DNA from: Welwitschia mirabilis
Taxonomy: Eukaryota > Gnetophyta > Gnetopsida > Welwitschiales
Direction of reading: 5' to 3'
DNA: 61,137 nucleotides
Assembly: GCA_051453625.1 (NCBI GenBank)
Contig: JBOZIK010000001.1
Span: 92,779,210-92,840,346, forward strand
The notes below the pieces were generated by a model. It searched no databases, was not told where the DNA came from, and was given only the letters and a program-made list of their open reading frames with translations. Below, piece after piece: positions 22,848-33,580 of this stretch. Position 1 is the first letter of the stretch; each line of letters opens with the position of its first letter. The translations under genes were made by a program, and so were the position numbers.

Positions 22848-23090
22848 GACAATGAGAATAATATTGATCATCCTTATTCTCAGTAATTTTCTAGTGCTTA
22901 GTGAAATGGTAGAATAAATAAGCATAATCATTCTCATTTTAAGAAATATTTAAGTGATAAATAAAATGTCAAGAAGAATAAGGATAACCATCCTTATTGT
23001 TAAGGATTTAGTAGTGGTTAACAATTTGACAATAAAGATAAAAATCCTTGTTCTTATTCTCAACAATAAGAGAAAAGGATACAGATAGTG
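22848..23090. repeat. Minisatellite, about 60-bp unit, four copies
   Basis: Four units begin near 22848, 22908, 22967 and 23028 with GACAAT-type or GTCAAG-type starts. Each holds an AGAATAAGGAT / ATCCTTATTCT pair around AACC or TGATC, an imperfect palindrome. The core is shared with the array at 17040-17450, also inside element F. Confidence 0.7.
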
Positions 23091-23533
23091 AGAATAAATA
23101 TGATTTTTCTTATTCAAGCCTTAATGAGTAGATTTCTAATGAAGGAATTTATAAAATGATGATGTGCATGTATAGGTTTCTAACACATTATTATAGGTAA
23201 AGAAATTTTGATATGTTTTAGCTTTTGAAGTATTTAAAATTAAATAATGCATTAGATACTTAACAAGAGGATCAAATCCATCAAGCAAGGGAGGATCAAG
23301 AAACTAAAAATAAAACTAGTTCTATAAAAAATTATCTTATTTTTAGTAGTAAACTGAAAACATTCAAGAAAGTAGTAAAGTATCTAGAGTGAAGGTGAAA
23401 AATAAACATGGAAATTCAGACTCTAATATGAGACATTACTTTGAAGCTAGTGGACTTATGACTAAAAAGAAAAGTAATAAGAATGAAATGAATGTTTTTT
23501 AATAAATAGAAGACTTATGAAATAATTAATAGA

Positions 23534-23547
23534 TATAAGATATAATT
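23534..23547. repeat. Target-site duplication of SINE copy 1, left
   Basis: TATAAGATATAATT, matching 23729-23742 (TATAAGATCTAATT) at 13 of 14 bases. Confidence 0.8.
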
Positions 23548-23728
23548 TTTTCCCTTTTTTTAAAGGTAATTGCTAGTAGGTAAGTATGTGTCACATAAAC
23601 ACCCAATGGCACTTGGGCCCATGCAACTTTTTAGACTATGCATCTCAACTAATGTGGAGGTTTAAATTCAAGACCTTGGATTTAGTATGTTCAAGACTTA
23701 ATCATTGTAGCAATCAATCTTAAATAAC
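23548..23728 (-). mobile_element. tRNA-derived SINE, copy 1
   Basis: A short non-coding retroelement transcribed by RNA polymerase III and mobilised by LINE machinery. On the minus strand it starts with a tRNA-like head. ATTGCTACAATGATTAAG resembles box A (T-R-G-Y-N-N-A), and GGTCTTGAATTTAAACC resembles box B (GGTTCGAATCC). It ends with an A-rich tail (TTTAAAAAAAGGGAAAAAA). It shares CAATGGCACTTGGGCCC-like body sequence with copy 2 and is flanked by a 14-bp duplication. It is inserted in element F between integrase and RT. Confidence 0.8.
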
Positions 23729-23742
23729 TATAAGATCTAATT
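23729..23742. repeat. Target-site duplication of SINE copy 1, right
   Basis: TATAAGATCTAATT, partner of 23534-23547. Confidence 0.8.
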
Positions 23743-23869
23743 GGTTGTAAAGGGAATTCACATAAATCCTTGGAATTGACTACATATAAGTATTTACATT
23801 AACTGCATAGAAATATCTACATCAATAACAAAATAATAAATAACTTAAATATTGGTTATATTTGGTAGC

Positions 23870-24995
23870 TTGAAAAGGAGGAAAATGCATTAGCTTAATG
23901 TAACTACTATGTTATAAAATGAAGATCTAGAGGAGAAGGTTTACATCGCTCATCCTAAAGGTTTCTCAATAAATGAATAAGAATAAAAAATATATAGATT
24001 AAAGAAATCAATGTAGTGTTTAACATAGGCATTGTGTACAAGATATACTAAGCTGAGAGATATATTATGAAATGTGGAATTTGATAGCTATTAATACCAA
24101 AATACTAATTCAAAATTATTTATCAAACAAGAGAAAGTAAAAGAATATATCTCTTTATCTTTGTGGGTAATATATTAATCATTAAAGAAGATGAAAAGAG
24201 CATTATAATGATGAAGAAAATCCTTAAGAAGCAACTTTAAATCATAAATTTTAAATTTAATGAAATATCATCTTAACATCAAAGTAAATTAAAAACATGA
24301 TTGAGTTTTCTTGAATCAATGGAATGTTGAGAAAAAATATTAAAAACATAAAAATAGTATTAGTACTAATGGAATAAAATTTGAAGATAACTATTACTAA
24401 AGAATCACTAGACATAGATAAATCACATTATCATAACTTATTTGAAAGTTTGATACATGTCACCAATATTAAACTTAATATAGCATAAACAATTAAAAAG
24501 TTAGCAAGGTATATCACTAAACCAAAATATGGTTACTAGGATACAACTATAAAAATCTAAAAGAAGTGAGAGTGTTTATACTTCTACTTCATTAGGATAA
24601 TAATTTAAACATAAAGCTTTCTTACATTTAAACTTTAAAACTATTATGAATTTACCATAAAATCTGTAGCATGGTACTTGATATTCTTAGAGTCTTCACC
24701 ATTCTCTTGGAAGTCCAAATAATAAAAGTTAATAATAGATTTTGTAATCAAAGTACTTACTCTAATAAAGTTTCTTTATAGAATTAACTATCAATAGTTT
24801 AGAAATTAGCTATAAGTAATCAATATCAAATCCTCTTAATAGAGTAAGAGAAAGTTATAGTAGAAGATTAGCAATCTAATATTTGAAACCATATTAGCCA
24901 CACGTTAGTTTAGAAATGAGGTTTTTCTATGAAAGCTTTATTTTTCTTTAAAAAAATTCATTTCTGATTGTTGCTGTAAATGTGTCAATTACATT
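23870..24995 (+). pseudogene. Element F pol: reverse transcriptase and RNase H relic
   Basis: The plus strand shows copia RT decayed by stops and shifts. The VYIAHPKGF equivalent lies near 23940-23970, then IYRLKKSM near 23995. The palm motif is not recovered cleanly. The connection reads LTITKESLDIDKSHYHNL near 24390-24440, then LIHVTNI. A TKPKYGY stretch follows near 24510-24530 and corresponds to the copia R-Y-M-x-x-P-x-x-x-H-W motif. The rest of RNase H runs toward the 3' LTR at 25015 without clear catalytic motifs. The order and proximity to the LTR support the call. Confidence 0.75.
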
Positions 24996-25014
24996 ACGCC
25001 TAATGTCATTATAA

Positions 25015-25548
25015 TGTTCCAAAATTAAAGTGGGAATTAAAGTCCTCTAGTCATTAATATAATTATCAAGATCATAATTACAATAATAAATGTAAAAGAT
25101 TAACCACTTTTAAAAGTTATCTTAGTAATAAATAAGAAAGGTAGCTTAGTAGTTATAAATGTAGTTGAGAAGATCATAACTAGGGTAATGAATGTAAATA
25201 ATTAATCACTTGTAACAGGTAGTGTACTTATTAATAAGGAAGCTAGCTTAGTAATTAATAAGAATTAAACCTTAATGAGGAAATTCTAACCCTAGATGTC
25301 TAAATATGGGTTTATACCTTAAGCATTTGTATATATTGTTATGATGCCATGGCATTTTATGACAGTGATTACTACTATTATTGTTGTATCATTATGTTAC
25401 TAAAATAGAGACTCTTTTTTTTAGTATTCTTATTTTATAATATTTTCTCTATTTTTCTATATCCTTTTAGATTCATAATTGTAGATGAACTCAATACATC
25501 AATCTTTCTAATTTTAGGTGAACTTAATACATTAGTATTTCTAATACA
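25015..25548 (+). repeat. 3' LTR of element F
   Basis: It starts TGTTCCAAAATTAAAG and ends TTTCTAATACA. It matches the split 5' LTR. It is about 105 bp longer because of an internal duplication (listed next). Divergence from the 5' LTR is large, so the insertion is old. Confidence 0.7.
25053..25262. repeat. Two-copy tandem duplication inside the F 3' LTR
   Basis: Two units of about 105 bp share AAGATCATAA, AATGTAAA, ATTAA(C/T)CACTT and GTAGCTTAGTA / CTAGCTTAGTA landmarks. The 5' LTR appears to have one copy. Confidence 0.65.
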
Positions 25549-26279
25549 TTAACTTTTTAAAAAATATAATGAAATTAATGATTATTATCTAGATGTAGAA
25601 TATCTTCAATAAAGAGCACTGTGTTTATGCTATAAAGAAAATGGGTTATCTATATCTTTTAAATATGCACATTAATCATCTTTAATTTATATTAAAAAAT
25701 TAATGTATCAACATTACATTTGTTATGCAAGAAGAAAGTGTTAACATTTGTGTTTCTTATGCAATCCATTTTGTACGAGAGAAGCAAACACATATTCATG
25801 TGAGAATAAATTTATAGGTGTAATGTCTCCATTAAAAAATAAATGATGGTAGAGATTATATTATTGACATGATAGAAATTAGAGATGAATAATTAACATT
25901 AAAAAAGAAATTACCTTTTCAATGATAACATGGATGAAAGGGTAAAAATGATGCCTTGTTTTTCGTTAGATCATAAAATAAGATTTTCATGGTGTTTATT
26001 AATAATTTTTGTATATTTTCACTATCATAAGGAGGTAATTGTTTGAGAAGTAAGTATGGATTATTAGAATGATATAACAAATTAAGAATATATTGAAATG
26101 ATAAACATAAGGTTGCCAAATGTTTTTGGTGCCATACTAAAGGCACTAATAATATTTTTTCCCCTTGTCATTAATATCATGATTAAAGCAAGATTTTATT
26201 CATCATGCAAATAGGCTTTAATAAAGTAGCATATTTCATAAAATGTACATTTCTTGAATATATAACATTTACCTTCTTT
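25549..26279. other. AT-rich spacer, no repeat family recognised
   Basis: It lies between element F and SINE copy 2. Apart from the 75-codon minus-strand frame at 25919-26146, nothing is recognised. Confidence 0.5.
25919..26146 (-). CDS. Unrecognised 75-residue ORF, possible exon relic
   Basis: An uninterrupted minus-strand frame outside the obvious transposons. The protein is Leu-rich, with a mix of hydrophobic and polar residues that looks like a folded domain rather than random sequence (SFQYILNLLYHSNNPYLLLK, then QLPPYDSENIQKLL). On its strand it is preceded by a pyrimidine-A-G (TGCCTTTAG), which could be a splice acceptor, so the ATG may be internal to an exon. I do not recognise the family and found no neighbouring exons. 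It may be a gene fragment or a chance frame. Confidence 0.25.
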   Translation of the reverse strand: MPLVWHQKHLATLCLSFQYILNLLYHSNNPYLLLKQLPPYDSENIQKLLINTMKILFYDLTKNKASFLPFHPCYH

Positions 26280-26291
26280 TATATCATACAT
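26280..26291. repeat. Target-site duplication of SINE copy 2, left
   Basis: TATATCATACAT, matching 26459-26470 (TATGTCATACAT) at 11 of 12 bases. Confidence 0.8.
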
Positions 26292-26458
26292 ATTTATTTT
26301 AGATGGTAAGACAAGTAGGCAGGTCTGTGCCACACAAATGCCCAGTGGCACTTAGACCCTTGTAAATTATACGCCCCTACCAATGCAGGCTTTTGAACTT
26401 AAAACCTTGTGATTAGTATGTGTAGGACTTTACTATTATGGAAATCGATCTTGGAATC
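26292..26458 (-). mobile_element. tRNA-derived SINE, copy 2
   Basis: Same family as 23548-23728. On the minus strand the head holds a box-A-like TTTCCATAATAGTAAAG and a box-B-like AGTTCAAAAGCC. The body includes GGTCTAAGTGCCACTGGGCA and GTGTGGCACAGACCTGCC, and the tail is A-rich (CTAAAATAAATA). The 12-bp flanking duplication fixes both ends. The family name is unknown to me. Confidence 0.82.
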
Positions 26459-26470
26459 TATGTCATACAT
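26459..26470. repeat. Target-site duplication of SINE copy 2, right
   Basis: TATGTCATACAT, partner of 26280-26291. Confidence 0.8.
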
Positions 26471-28158
26471 GTTATATGAATGCATACAAAAGAAATATAG
26501 AAAGATCAAAATATGAAAATATGAAAGCAATAATTTACATTCATATCAAATTTTATATGATAATTCCCCATGAGTTTCTTTTGCTTATTATAGTTTTCAA
26601 TATAAATGGAAATATATCATGGACTTTATAAAATTTTCAACATAGATTCACTTGTTATAAGATGCATTACATTATATAGAGAATGTAGATATATTCTTCA
26701 TTTAGGGCTTGCAACTACTACTTGCACTTTTTTTAATAGTGAAGAAACTTTCTAGCATTTTTTTATTGATTTTTTTACAATTTGAAATTCTTAGATGAGG
26801 TTTATTATGCTTTTTTAAATATGTCATCTAGGCTAGAAGCATATTCTTATTAGAGATTCACCAAGTCTTTCAAGGTATTATTTATTCATTTAAAAAGTGT
26901 TTCAAACATTGCATTCTTTATTTAATGTAGAAATATCAAAAAGTAAAGAATTAATAGATATGCTTTTATAAAGTTAAAATCACTAGTTTACAAAGTATTG
27001 CTTTTCATAACCATACTAAAGTGGCAAAAATTCAATTGGAGGTTCATTGTTTTCTTTAACTATTGAAGCATTGGTGAGATTAATCTTACTTAGGTTTATG
27101 AATGCCTCCTTAGAATTTAATTGTCTCATAGCATATCCTTTGTATTTAGGGCTCTGTATTAGCCCTTATATATCTTACAATTAGTGGATAGAAGAAAACC
27201 TTCTAGATTTTTTTGCACTACTCAATGGTTATGGAATAAATGATGATTGAAGTTCTTTTATTACTTTCAAAGAATTTAACTTTGGTCATGATAATGTATT
27301 ATCTGGTCATATGATCTTTTCTTGTTATTAAGTTGTACTATCTTTATAACATTATTATAAGCTTCTTAATCTTGTACTAATTATGGGTTGTGGATGTTTT
27401 TAAAGGTTAATATCAAATTATTATTTGGAATCTAACACCATCTTAAATATTATTACATTGCTTATTATACTATTGTAACTAGTACTAATATAGAGTAGTA
27501 TGATAAGTGCATCAATAAAAAGTTTAACTTAGTATACTATTTTTTTTTTTTATAAGCGATCTATAAGGTTTGATCCCTCATTGTAGTTAAAAGAGATATT
27601 CTTCAACATCTTGAGCATACCTTTTATATTCCCATGGTAGATAAATATGAAATCTTATGGACATAACTTCTCAATTTAAGCTTAAAAATTCATATAAAAT
27701 GTAAATCAATGGATACAATTCTTATAATAGTGATTTTAACATTTTTCATTATGATTTTGTTTCTTGTTTTTCTTATTGATTTTTATATCTTATTACTCTT
27801 AGACCATTTTATTGTGTTATTATCTACAACTTGCCTATCCATATTGATATCTTTTTCTTTTAATAAAATAAATTTTTGAATTTTGACACCTCCTTTCAAT
27901 ATATCTAAAATAGATCATTTATTATAAACAAAAGATATCAACATAATATTAGAACTAGGTTTTAACTCTAACAATAACCTATAGAAGGGAATGTATATAT
28001 ATGATCTAATTATAGTAGGATATTAAAGAATGAAATGTATCCTTTGAATTCTTGATAATAAAGAAATCAGTAGTGTTTCATGAAAATAGTCAAAAAGAGC
28101 CTAAACTATGTTAAATTATATTTATTTTTATTATTGTTTATATTTCTTAATTACTATA
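26471..28158. other. AT-rich region, unexplained
   Basis: No domain, LTR or tail was recognised. The minus strand has a short open stretch near 27170-27030 (SKINLTNASIVKENNEPP) that I cannot assign. A T-run lies at about 27540-27552. It may be very old transposon sequence. Confidence 0.45.
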
Positions 28159-28640
28159 TGGTAGCATGTATTTATGTTAAGTAATTAAGATCACTTCAGC
28201 ATAATCAAGTTATTATTCTCACTATTTTATTGATTTTTAATTTATGTTTTTAAAATCACAATTTACTAATAATAAGCTCTACATTATCATTTTTTAGGTT
28301 TCTAATAGGATTCTTGAAAATATTCCAAGAAAAGACAAGTAAACATCACAAAAAATTAATAGAACTAGTTAGGTGGATTATGGCACTAGTTATCTTTGAA
28401 ATCTTCAGCTCATTCTTATGTTCTAATCTCCATTTTCATTTTTAAGTTAATTGAGCTTGTTGGTGATTCAATTTAAAGAGGCTAAAAATTATACAAATTT
28501 TCAAGTCTAAAACCCTAGCCCTATCTTGTTATTATATAAAAAGTCTATAGTGCCTTACTTTAAGGGTTTTTGATTCCTTGGTTATTTTCAAGGTTATTAA
28601 GGAGAGGATTCATGATGTATTATTTTTGAATTTTTCTTTA
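28159..28640 (+). repeat. 5' LTR of element Y (at least this part)
   Basis: This is the part that aligns with 33581-34065. The LTR probably continues beyond 28640, because the 3' copy is truncated there by another insertion. An AT-rich stretch rich in ATGCTT-type words runs on to about 29500. Confidence 0.6.
28534..28540 (+). promoter_or_regulatory. TATA box of the Y LTR
   Basis: TATATAA, with the counterpart TTATAAAA at 33973-33980 in the other LTR. It is preceded by AAACCCTAGCCCT (telo-box-like) at about 28510. Position within the LTR suits a U3 promoter. Confidence 0.5.
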
Positions 28641-30269
28641 GAAATGAGCTAGCCTTTAAGGCTAGCATGACATTACAAGCTTTAGCTTAAGTTTTGATTT
28701 ATGTAATGCTAGTTCTTTCATTTTAATAAAGTACTACTATTTATTTGGTTTAGTCTCTTAATTTTAAGCATGGCTTATTTGACATATTCATAATATTTTT
28801 AATAAATTAAAGAAATAGCATTCTATTCTTTGGTGTAATATTTTTGATAGCAAGTGTGGATGTTCTTACATACTTTTTATGCTTGAATTTATGCTAAAGC
28901 ATGTTGAGATTTTTTTTTTTAAAAAATTTTTTCTAAGTGTTTTCTGCATGCTTTTATCTCAGTTCATGGCTTATGCTACCTTTTTATGCTCTTGGGGATG
29001 TTATTTCTAATTTCCATGCTTTTAAATATGAGCTATAAAAGCTAAGATAAGTTGAAGTATTTACCTATAGTTATATGCTAAATGAGGTTATGTCACCATG
29101 CTTGAGCTTCAATTAATGATTAACATTTTGATTTTATTATAGAGTAAGGTTACATTGATGGTTACTTATTTCATTATTTTTATGTTCATACTAGATCTTA
29201 AGGTTATGCTTCATTCCTAGTTTTAGTCATTAAGTAATAGCACAACATCACTTTGTAATATAGAATAATTCCATGATAGTTACAAAAACTAGTTCTTATG
29301 CATGTTTTTATTATTTTATTATTGCATTTTTTCCTTGGGAAGAATGACATGAGGATTATAATACAAATGGAAGTTCTAGTTATTTATTTATTAAATATGG
29401 ATTTATCCTCATAATATTTGTATCCCTAGGGCTAATCATAGCCAAATTTCACCATGAATATCTTTTTGATATTAATGTATAGGATAATGGCTTGGTAGCT
29501 ATAGTGGAGCATGCATAGAATTTTCCATTTTTTCTCTTTTCCTTTTTTGTTCATTATCTTTTATTTTCTTTTATACTAGTTCCTTTGGAGTGCTTGTTTT
29601 TCCTTTTTATTTTATAGAATTTATTTCTTTTTTTTAAAGCATTTTATTTTTGGCTTTCTTTCCTATGAAATTTCCATATCAAAATTTTTGTACAGAGCTA
29701 ACTAGTTTTTGTAGATTTTTCAAAGAATAAACATGTTTTATGGTCTTTTTTCTTATTTATTAACTATTCTTTGTTTTCTCATTTTCATAGGTTTTGAAGA
29801 TATTGAGGGAAAACATCAAAACATATCTTTTGGAAGGCCCCTTTTTTTTTTTGTAAAATCCCATTTTAGAATTTTACTTTGAGCATTTTCATTTTTATAA
29901 TTCATTTACTTTTTTACATTGAACTTTCCATTCTTATATTATTATTTCTACATTTTTAGGAGGTGTAATTTTTATTTTCTTTATTTTTTGCATTTGTATT
30001 ATATTTAGAGCTTTTCATTTCTGGACTCATACATCCTTAATTCTATTTTTCAGCCTTCACTCATCACCTCATTCTTTCATAATTTCTAAGTATAGTATGT
30101 TACTTTTTTTTCAAGCTCTATTTCCTCACCTTACTAGTGCTGATACCTTTCCCCATTAGTGCCTCTAGATTTCTTATTTTCCTAATCTCAACTTTTGTCT
30201 AGCTTTTTCTCAAATTCCATTGAGTTAGTTTCTTTACTTAGTGAGCCACAAATCCTAGAAGGCTTACAA
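28641..30269. other. Probable rest of Y 5' LTR and leader
   Basis: AT-rich with long T-runs (28909-28920, 29843-29852). No coding motif was found. Tat-type LTRs are often longer than 1 kb, so this may be U5 plus leader; no PBS was identified. Confidence 0.35.
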
Positions 30270-31060
30270 CATGAACTATAACCCTTACTTCTTCATCCAA
30301 TATCACAAACCCCATTGTCAATCCAAATTTTAACCTAGGTAAACCATAAGAGATTATCTTCAATCTAGGTGAATTAGATAAGATATCTTTTAATCTAAAT
30401 ACTTGGATACCCTTTTATGCATTGTTCAACTTTCTAATGTACATACATTAAACTATACAACCACCACCATTCAACCTCTGTTACACTTCCATGATTTAGA
30501 GTCTAGGAATACTCACTTTCACCATAAGGAGTTTCAATTTGTGTCTTTAACCATATCTTATGATCTTTATCCCTCATCATATCATTAATTATTTGCACTT
30601 TCTAATACTTATTCCTCATTTTCTCATAAGTATCTATCACATCCTTTATCTTTTTACTAATATCATTCTTCTTTCGATAATTAATATCCTACCTCAAATT
30701 TCTTGGGAGATACCCTTCAGAGATTTTTAGAAAGTATCCTACTTCTAACCAACATGAAGAGAATCTTTACTACACCTAATCAATGTAAAGAGTAAAATTT
30801 TTATATAGCCATTAATCCTAATCTTAGATATCTTGAAATAGTTAAAAGAATTGATAAGAATTAAAATTATGATACCTAAGTCATACCTCTTAGGAATGGG
30901 AAAGAGATCAAGGATGACCTATAAAATGAGAAACCACATAAGGAGTCGATCAATAAGATTTCTAAGGAAGAGAACATGAAGAAGAATTTATATAAGTTCC
31001 ATCATACAAGGAACCTTATCTTCTTCTTACGTTTTTATCTCATATTTGTCTTTTGAGCAA
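30270..31060 (+). pseudogene. Gag relic of element Y (Tat/Ogre type)
   Basis: Gag forms the particle that packages element RNA. Readable plus-strand pieces in order are TIRDYLQ near 30341, then CIVQLSNVHTLNYTTTTIQP at about 30418-30477, then LHFHDLESRNTHFHHKEF, then LFALSNTYSSFSHK. They follow the N-terminal gag pattern of Athila/Tat elements: R-T-I-R-D-Y, a C-I-V-L-P stretch, F-H-G-L-E-x-E-N-P-x-x-H-x-K-E-F, then L-F-P-F-S-L-K-D-K-A. Most positions fit despite stops and shifts. The zinc-knuckle part is not clear. Confidence 0.65.
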
Positions 31061-31760
31061 TGTTTAAGTCTTAACATATAAGACAATGCTTCATTTGAGT
31101 CATAACAATGTTTTCATAATCTTACACATACCTCTCTTAATGAGAAATCATTTTATCTAATGGCTGACAACTTATGTTTGTCTTTATGTCAGAACAATGT
31201 CTTGCAAAATTTGATTAGAAAGCCTAAGAAAGACTTAGATTATACCCTTTTAGAACTTAAATTCATAGGTTTTACTACTTGTATGAAAATTTTCATAGAT
31301 AACCTTCTAGTTCATAACCTTCATCTGACCTTAGCCCTTACACACTTAAGCCTCATAGCCTTCACCATCTTGAGCTTCTTCCCATGCATTACATTGGTAA
31401 ATGCTACTATGAGGAAATTTTGGTTTTATTGCATAGTTTTATATTAGATTTATTCCATGGTAGATTTGACTTAGGGTGGATACATCTAATTACATTTAAA
31501 CCCATATTGCTTAACAATGTTTCTTCATGAATCCACCCAGACATTATCACCTATATAATCATTCCCTTAATCCCTTTTACATAGGTAGCCCCAAATTCTA
31601 TCCACATTATAAAATAAGGTATCATTGTCTCAAATCTCACCACTCAACCCTTTCATCATGGCCTTATTTCATTAAAATCACTGATCACATGCTTCTTCCA
31701 CCTTACTATGAGTTATTAGACTTACTGATCCTAGGTAGTAGCCTTTTTACATAAATAAAA
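31061..31760 (+). pseudogene. Possible distal gag of element Y
   Basis: Longer open stretches persist on the plus strand (31160-31447, 95 codons; 31527-31754, 75 codons). Composition is less AT-rich than the surroundings, consistent with former coding sequence following gag. No domain is recognised: neither frame gives a knuckle or protease motif. The 95-codon frame is His/Leu-rich and Cys-containing. I treat both as decayed gag extension rather than separate genes. Confidence 0.3.
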
Positions 31761-33560
31761 AACAAAGATCTTTATTAGTTTATAGTTTAATTTAAATTAC
31801 GTGAATCCTTGCATTTCAAGGGTAAGTAATATTTATCTTTGAGTTTTTGTATTAAGGTTTACACTCACTTTAATTCTCTAATTTGGAATAAAGGAAATAA
31901 AATGTGGTTTGTCTACTTTCATGTTGTGATGTTGTTTCATGCATTTATGAGGATGAGATTATTTCTCTATTAGGATAATGAATGAATGACCCTATCCCAT
32001 GTGCTTATTTAGAATAATAATGATAATTAAACAAGATAGAAAGAGAGAGAGAGAGAAGAGTAAAGTAAGATTAAAAAACTCTTCAGTTTCTTAAATGCAT
32101 GTTGGTTTTTGGGATCATTATTATTAGGTTTAGTTAACTACATTAGGGCTATGAACACCTGTTGATAATTCAACTTTAATGATTTATTTACAGTTTCAAT
32201 TGCATTAGAGCTATAGACACTTACTAGTAATGTAGACTAAATTCTTAATGTACAACATGTTAAATCTGTTAGATAAAAGTACCAGAATATTACATGCTCA
32301 ACATGATTGAATGCTCGAAGTATTTACTAATAAAGATAGAAGGAAATTAAAAAGAAATTAATATGGGATTAGAGACTTATTTTTATTTACTTGATTTAAT
32401 ACTTGTACCTCAACGTATTTTTACTTTTGTTTAATCTATAACATTTAATCCATCAATGCCTTATCTTATTTTGACAATATATTTATAATTAATAAAACAT
32501 AACATTAGGTCATTAGTTTAGTATCATAACCTCATCTATTCATAGGATGCATGGTAGAGCCATCAGTTACTTTCCCTTTCATCTCAATTTCAATTCATTT
32601 CATTATTCCAAATCATATGCATTTACTTTTTGTCTCTAAGAAAAAGTATATCAAAAGACATACTTGTGTTTATTACAATGAGATCTTTCCATTTGCGAGT
32701 CATTCCAAGACCAAATTATTATAGATTATCAATTAGACCAAATGATCTTTAGGCTTAACATTTATTAAGTTTTTATTTAAACTACATCTTACTTCCATTT
32801 CGATACATCACCATTGACATTTTTTAATCCTTGGACTCTTTAATGTCCATAATTTCAAGATCAAAAGATTCTTCTTTAAAAAACTAATGCCGTCAGCATT
32901 ATTTAATTTTTTCCTCTAGCTTTCTCAATAGATCCTCCTTCTCTTTCATTGTCATTTTAGATTGTTGATAGGACATGATTCTTCATAAACATGGACTATA
33001 AGTTAATCTTCATTTATTTTGTATATCATTTAGATGCCCACTTCACTTTCTCCATTGTCATCTCTTCTACATTTCCCCCTTCCTCTATTATTTTCATCTA
33101 CAACAATCGTAAGTGGAGCTTCATCATTTAGCCATTTTGCATAGCATTTCTTTTTACATTGTCATCTTTTCATGCACCTCCAGATGTAGCTTTCATAACA
33201 TTTCCACTTTGTAGTTGAATTTCATATATTCTCTTTTAATGATTTGCTTAAATTCCCATGAAATACTATTTTATATCAATATCATATGTTCCAACTTTAT
33301 GAAACTTGTTCATATATTTGCATTTTAACTTCTAGATTCTTAACTTTAAGGATGAAGTTAAACTTGATTAGGGGAAGTAGGTGTTTCACTTTGAATTTTT
33401 TCTATTCATGCTTCATCCATCTTATTCAAGTGAAATTACCCTAAAAAGTGGCTAACTCTTTCTTAATGTTTACATAAAATTTAGTTATAACTTGATTCGT
33501 TTTCACTTGCATTTTTTTTGATGTTATTTGACATTGTCATACTTTTGCTAGGAGACTAGT
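31761..33560. other. Non-coding interior of element Y
   Basis: No pol motif was found on either strand. It contains a GA microsatellite and pyrimidine-rich stretches (32880-33240). It is probably the 3' non-coding region or what remains after loss of pol. Confidence 0.4.
32041..32060. repeat. GA microsatellite
   Basis: AAAGAGAGAGAGAGAGAAGA. A short simple repeat. Confidence 0.9.
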
Positions 33561-33580
33561 AAAAGGTTGGTTGGGAGGTG
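33561..33580 (+). other. Putative polypurine tract of element Y
   Basis: AAAAGGTTGGTTGGGAGGTG directly precedes the LTR start TGATAAAATG. It is purine-rich but interrupted. Confidence 0.45.

Larger units (their letters stand above)
3289..25548 (+). mobile_element. Element F: Ty1/copia retrotransposon split by nested insertions
   Basis: I reconstruct one plus-strand copia element from its LTR pair and coding order. The 5' LTR (3289-3583 plus 16106-16215) matches the 3' LTR (25015-25548) at its start, middle and end: the AGCTTAATAATTAATAAG-type stretch, the TTATTATCATGCCATG stretch, and TAGGTATTTCTGACA against TAGTATTTCTAATACA. A degenerate tRNA-Met primer site follows the 5' LTR at 16216. Integrase, RT and RNase H relics follow in copia order. 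Insertions within it are a nested LINE pair in the 5' LTR, LTR element G, and a SINE. No convincing flanking duplication was found (TCAGA before, TTAAC after), so the outer limits are good to perhaps 20 bases. Confidence 0.7.

Noticed and set aside
28510-28522. Telomere-like AAACCCTAGCCCT
   Set aside because: Only one unit, in an LTR near a TATA box; a telo-box-like promoter word is likelier than interstitial telomere.
31160-31447. 95-codon ORF as an independent gene
   Set aside because: It follows the Y gag on the same strand and lacks any recognisable domain; treated as distal gag relic.
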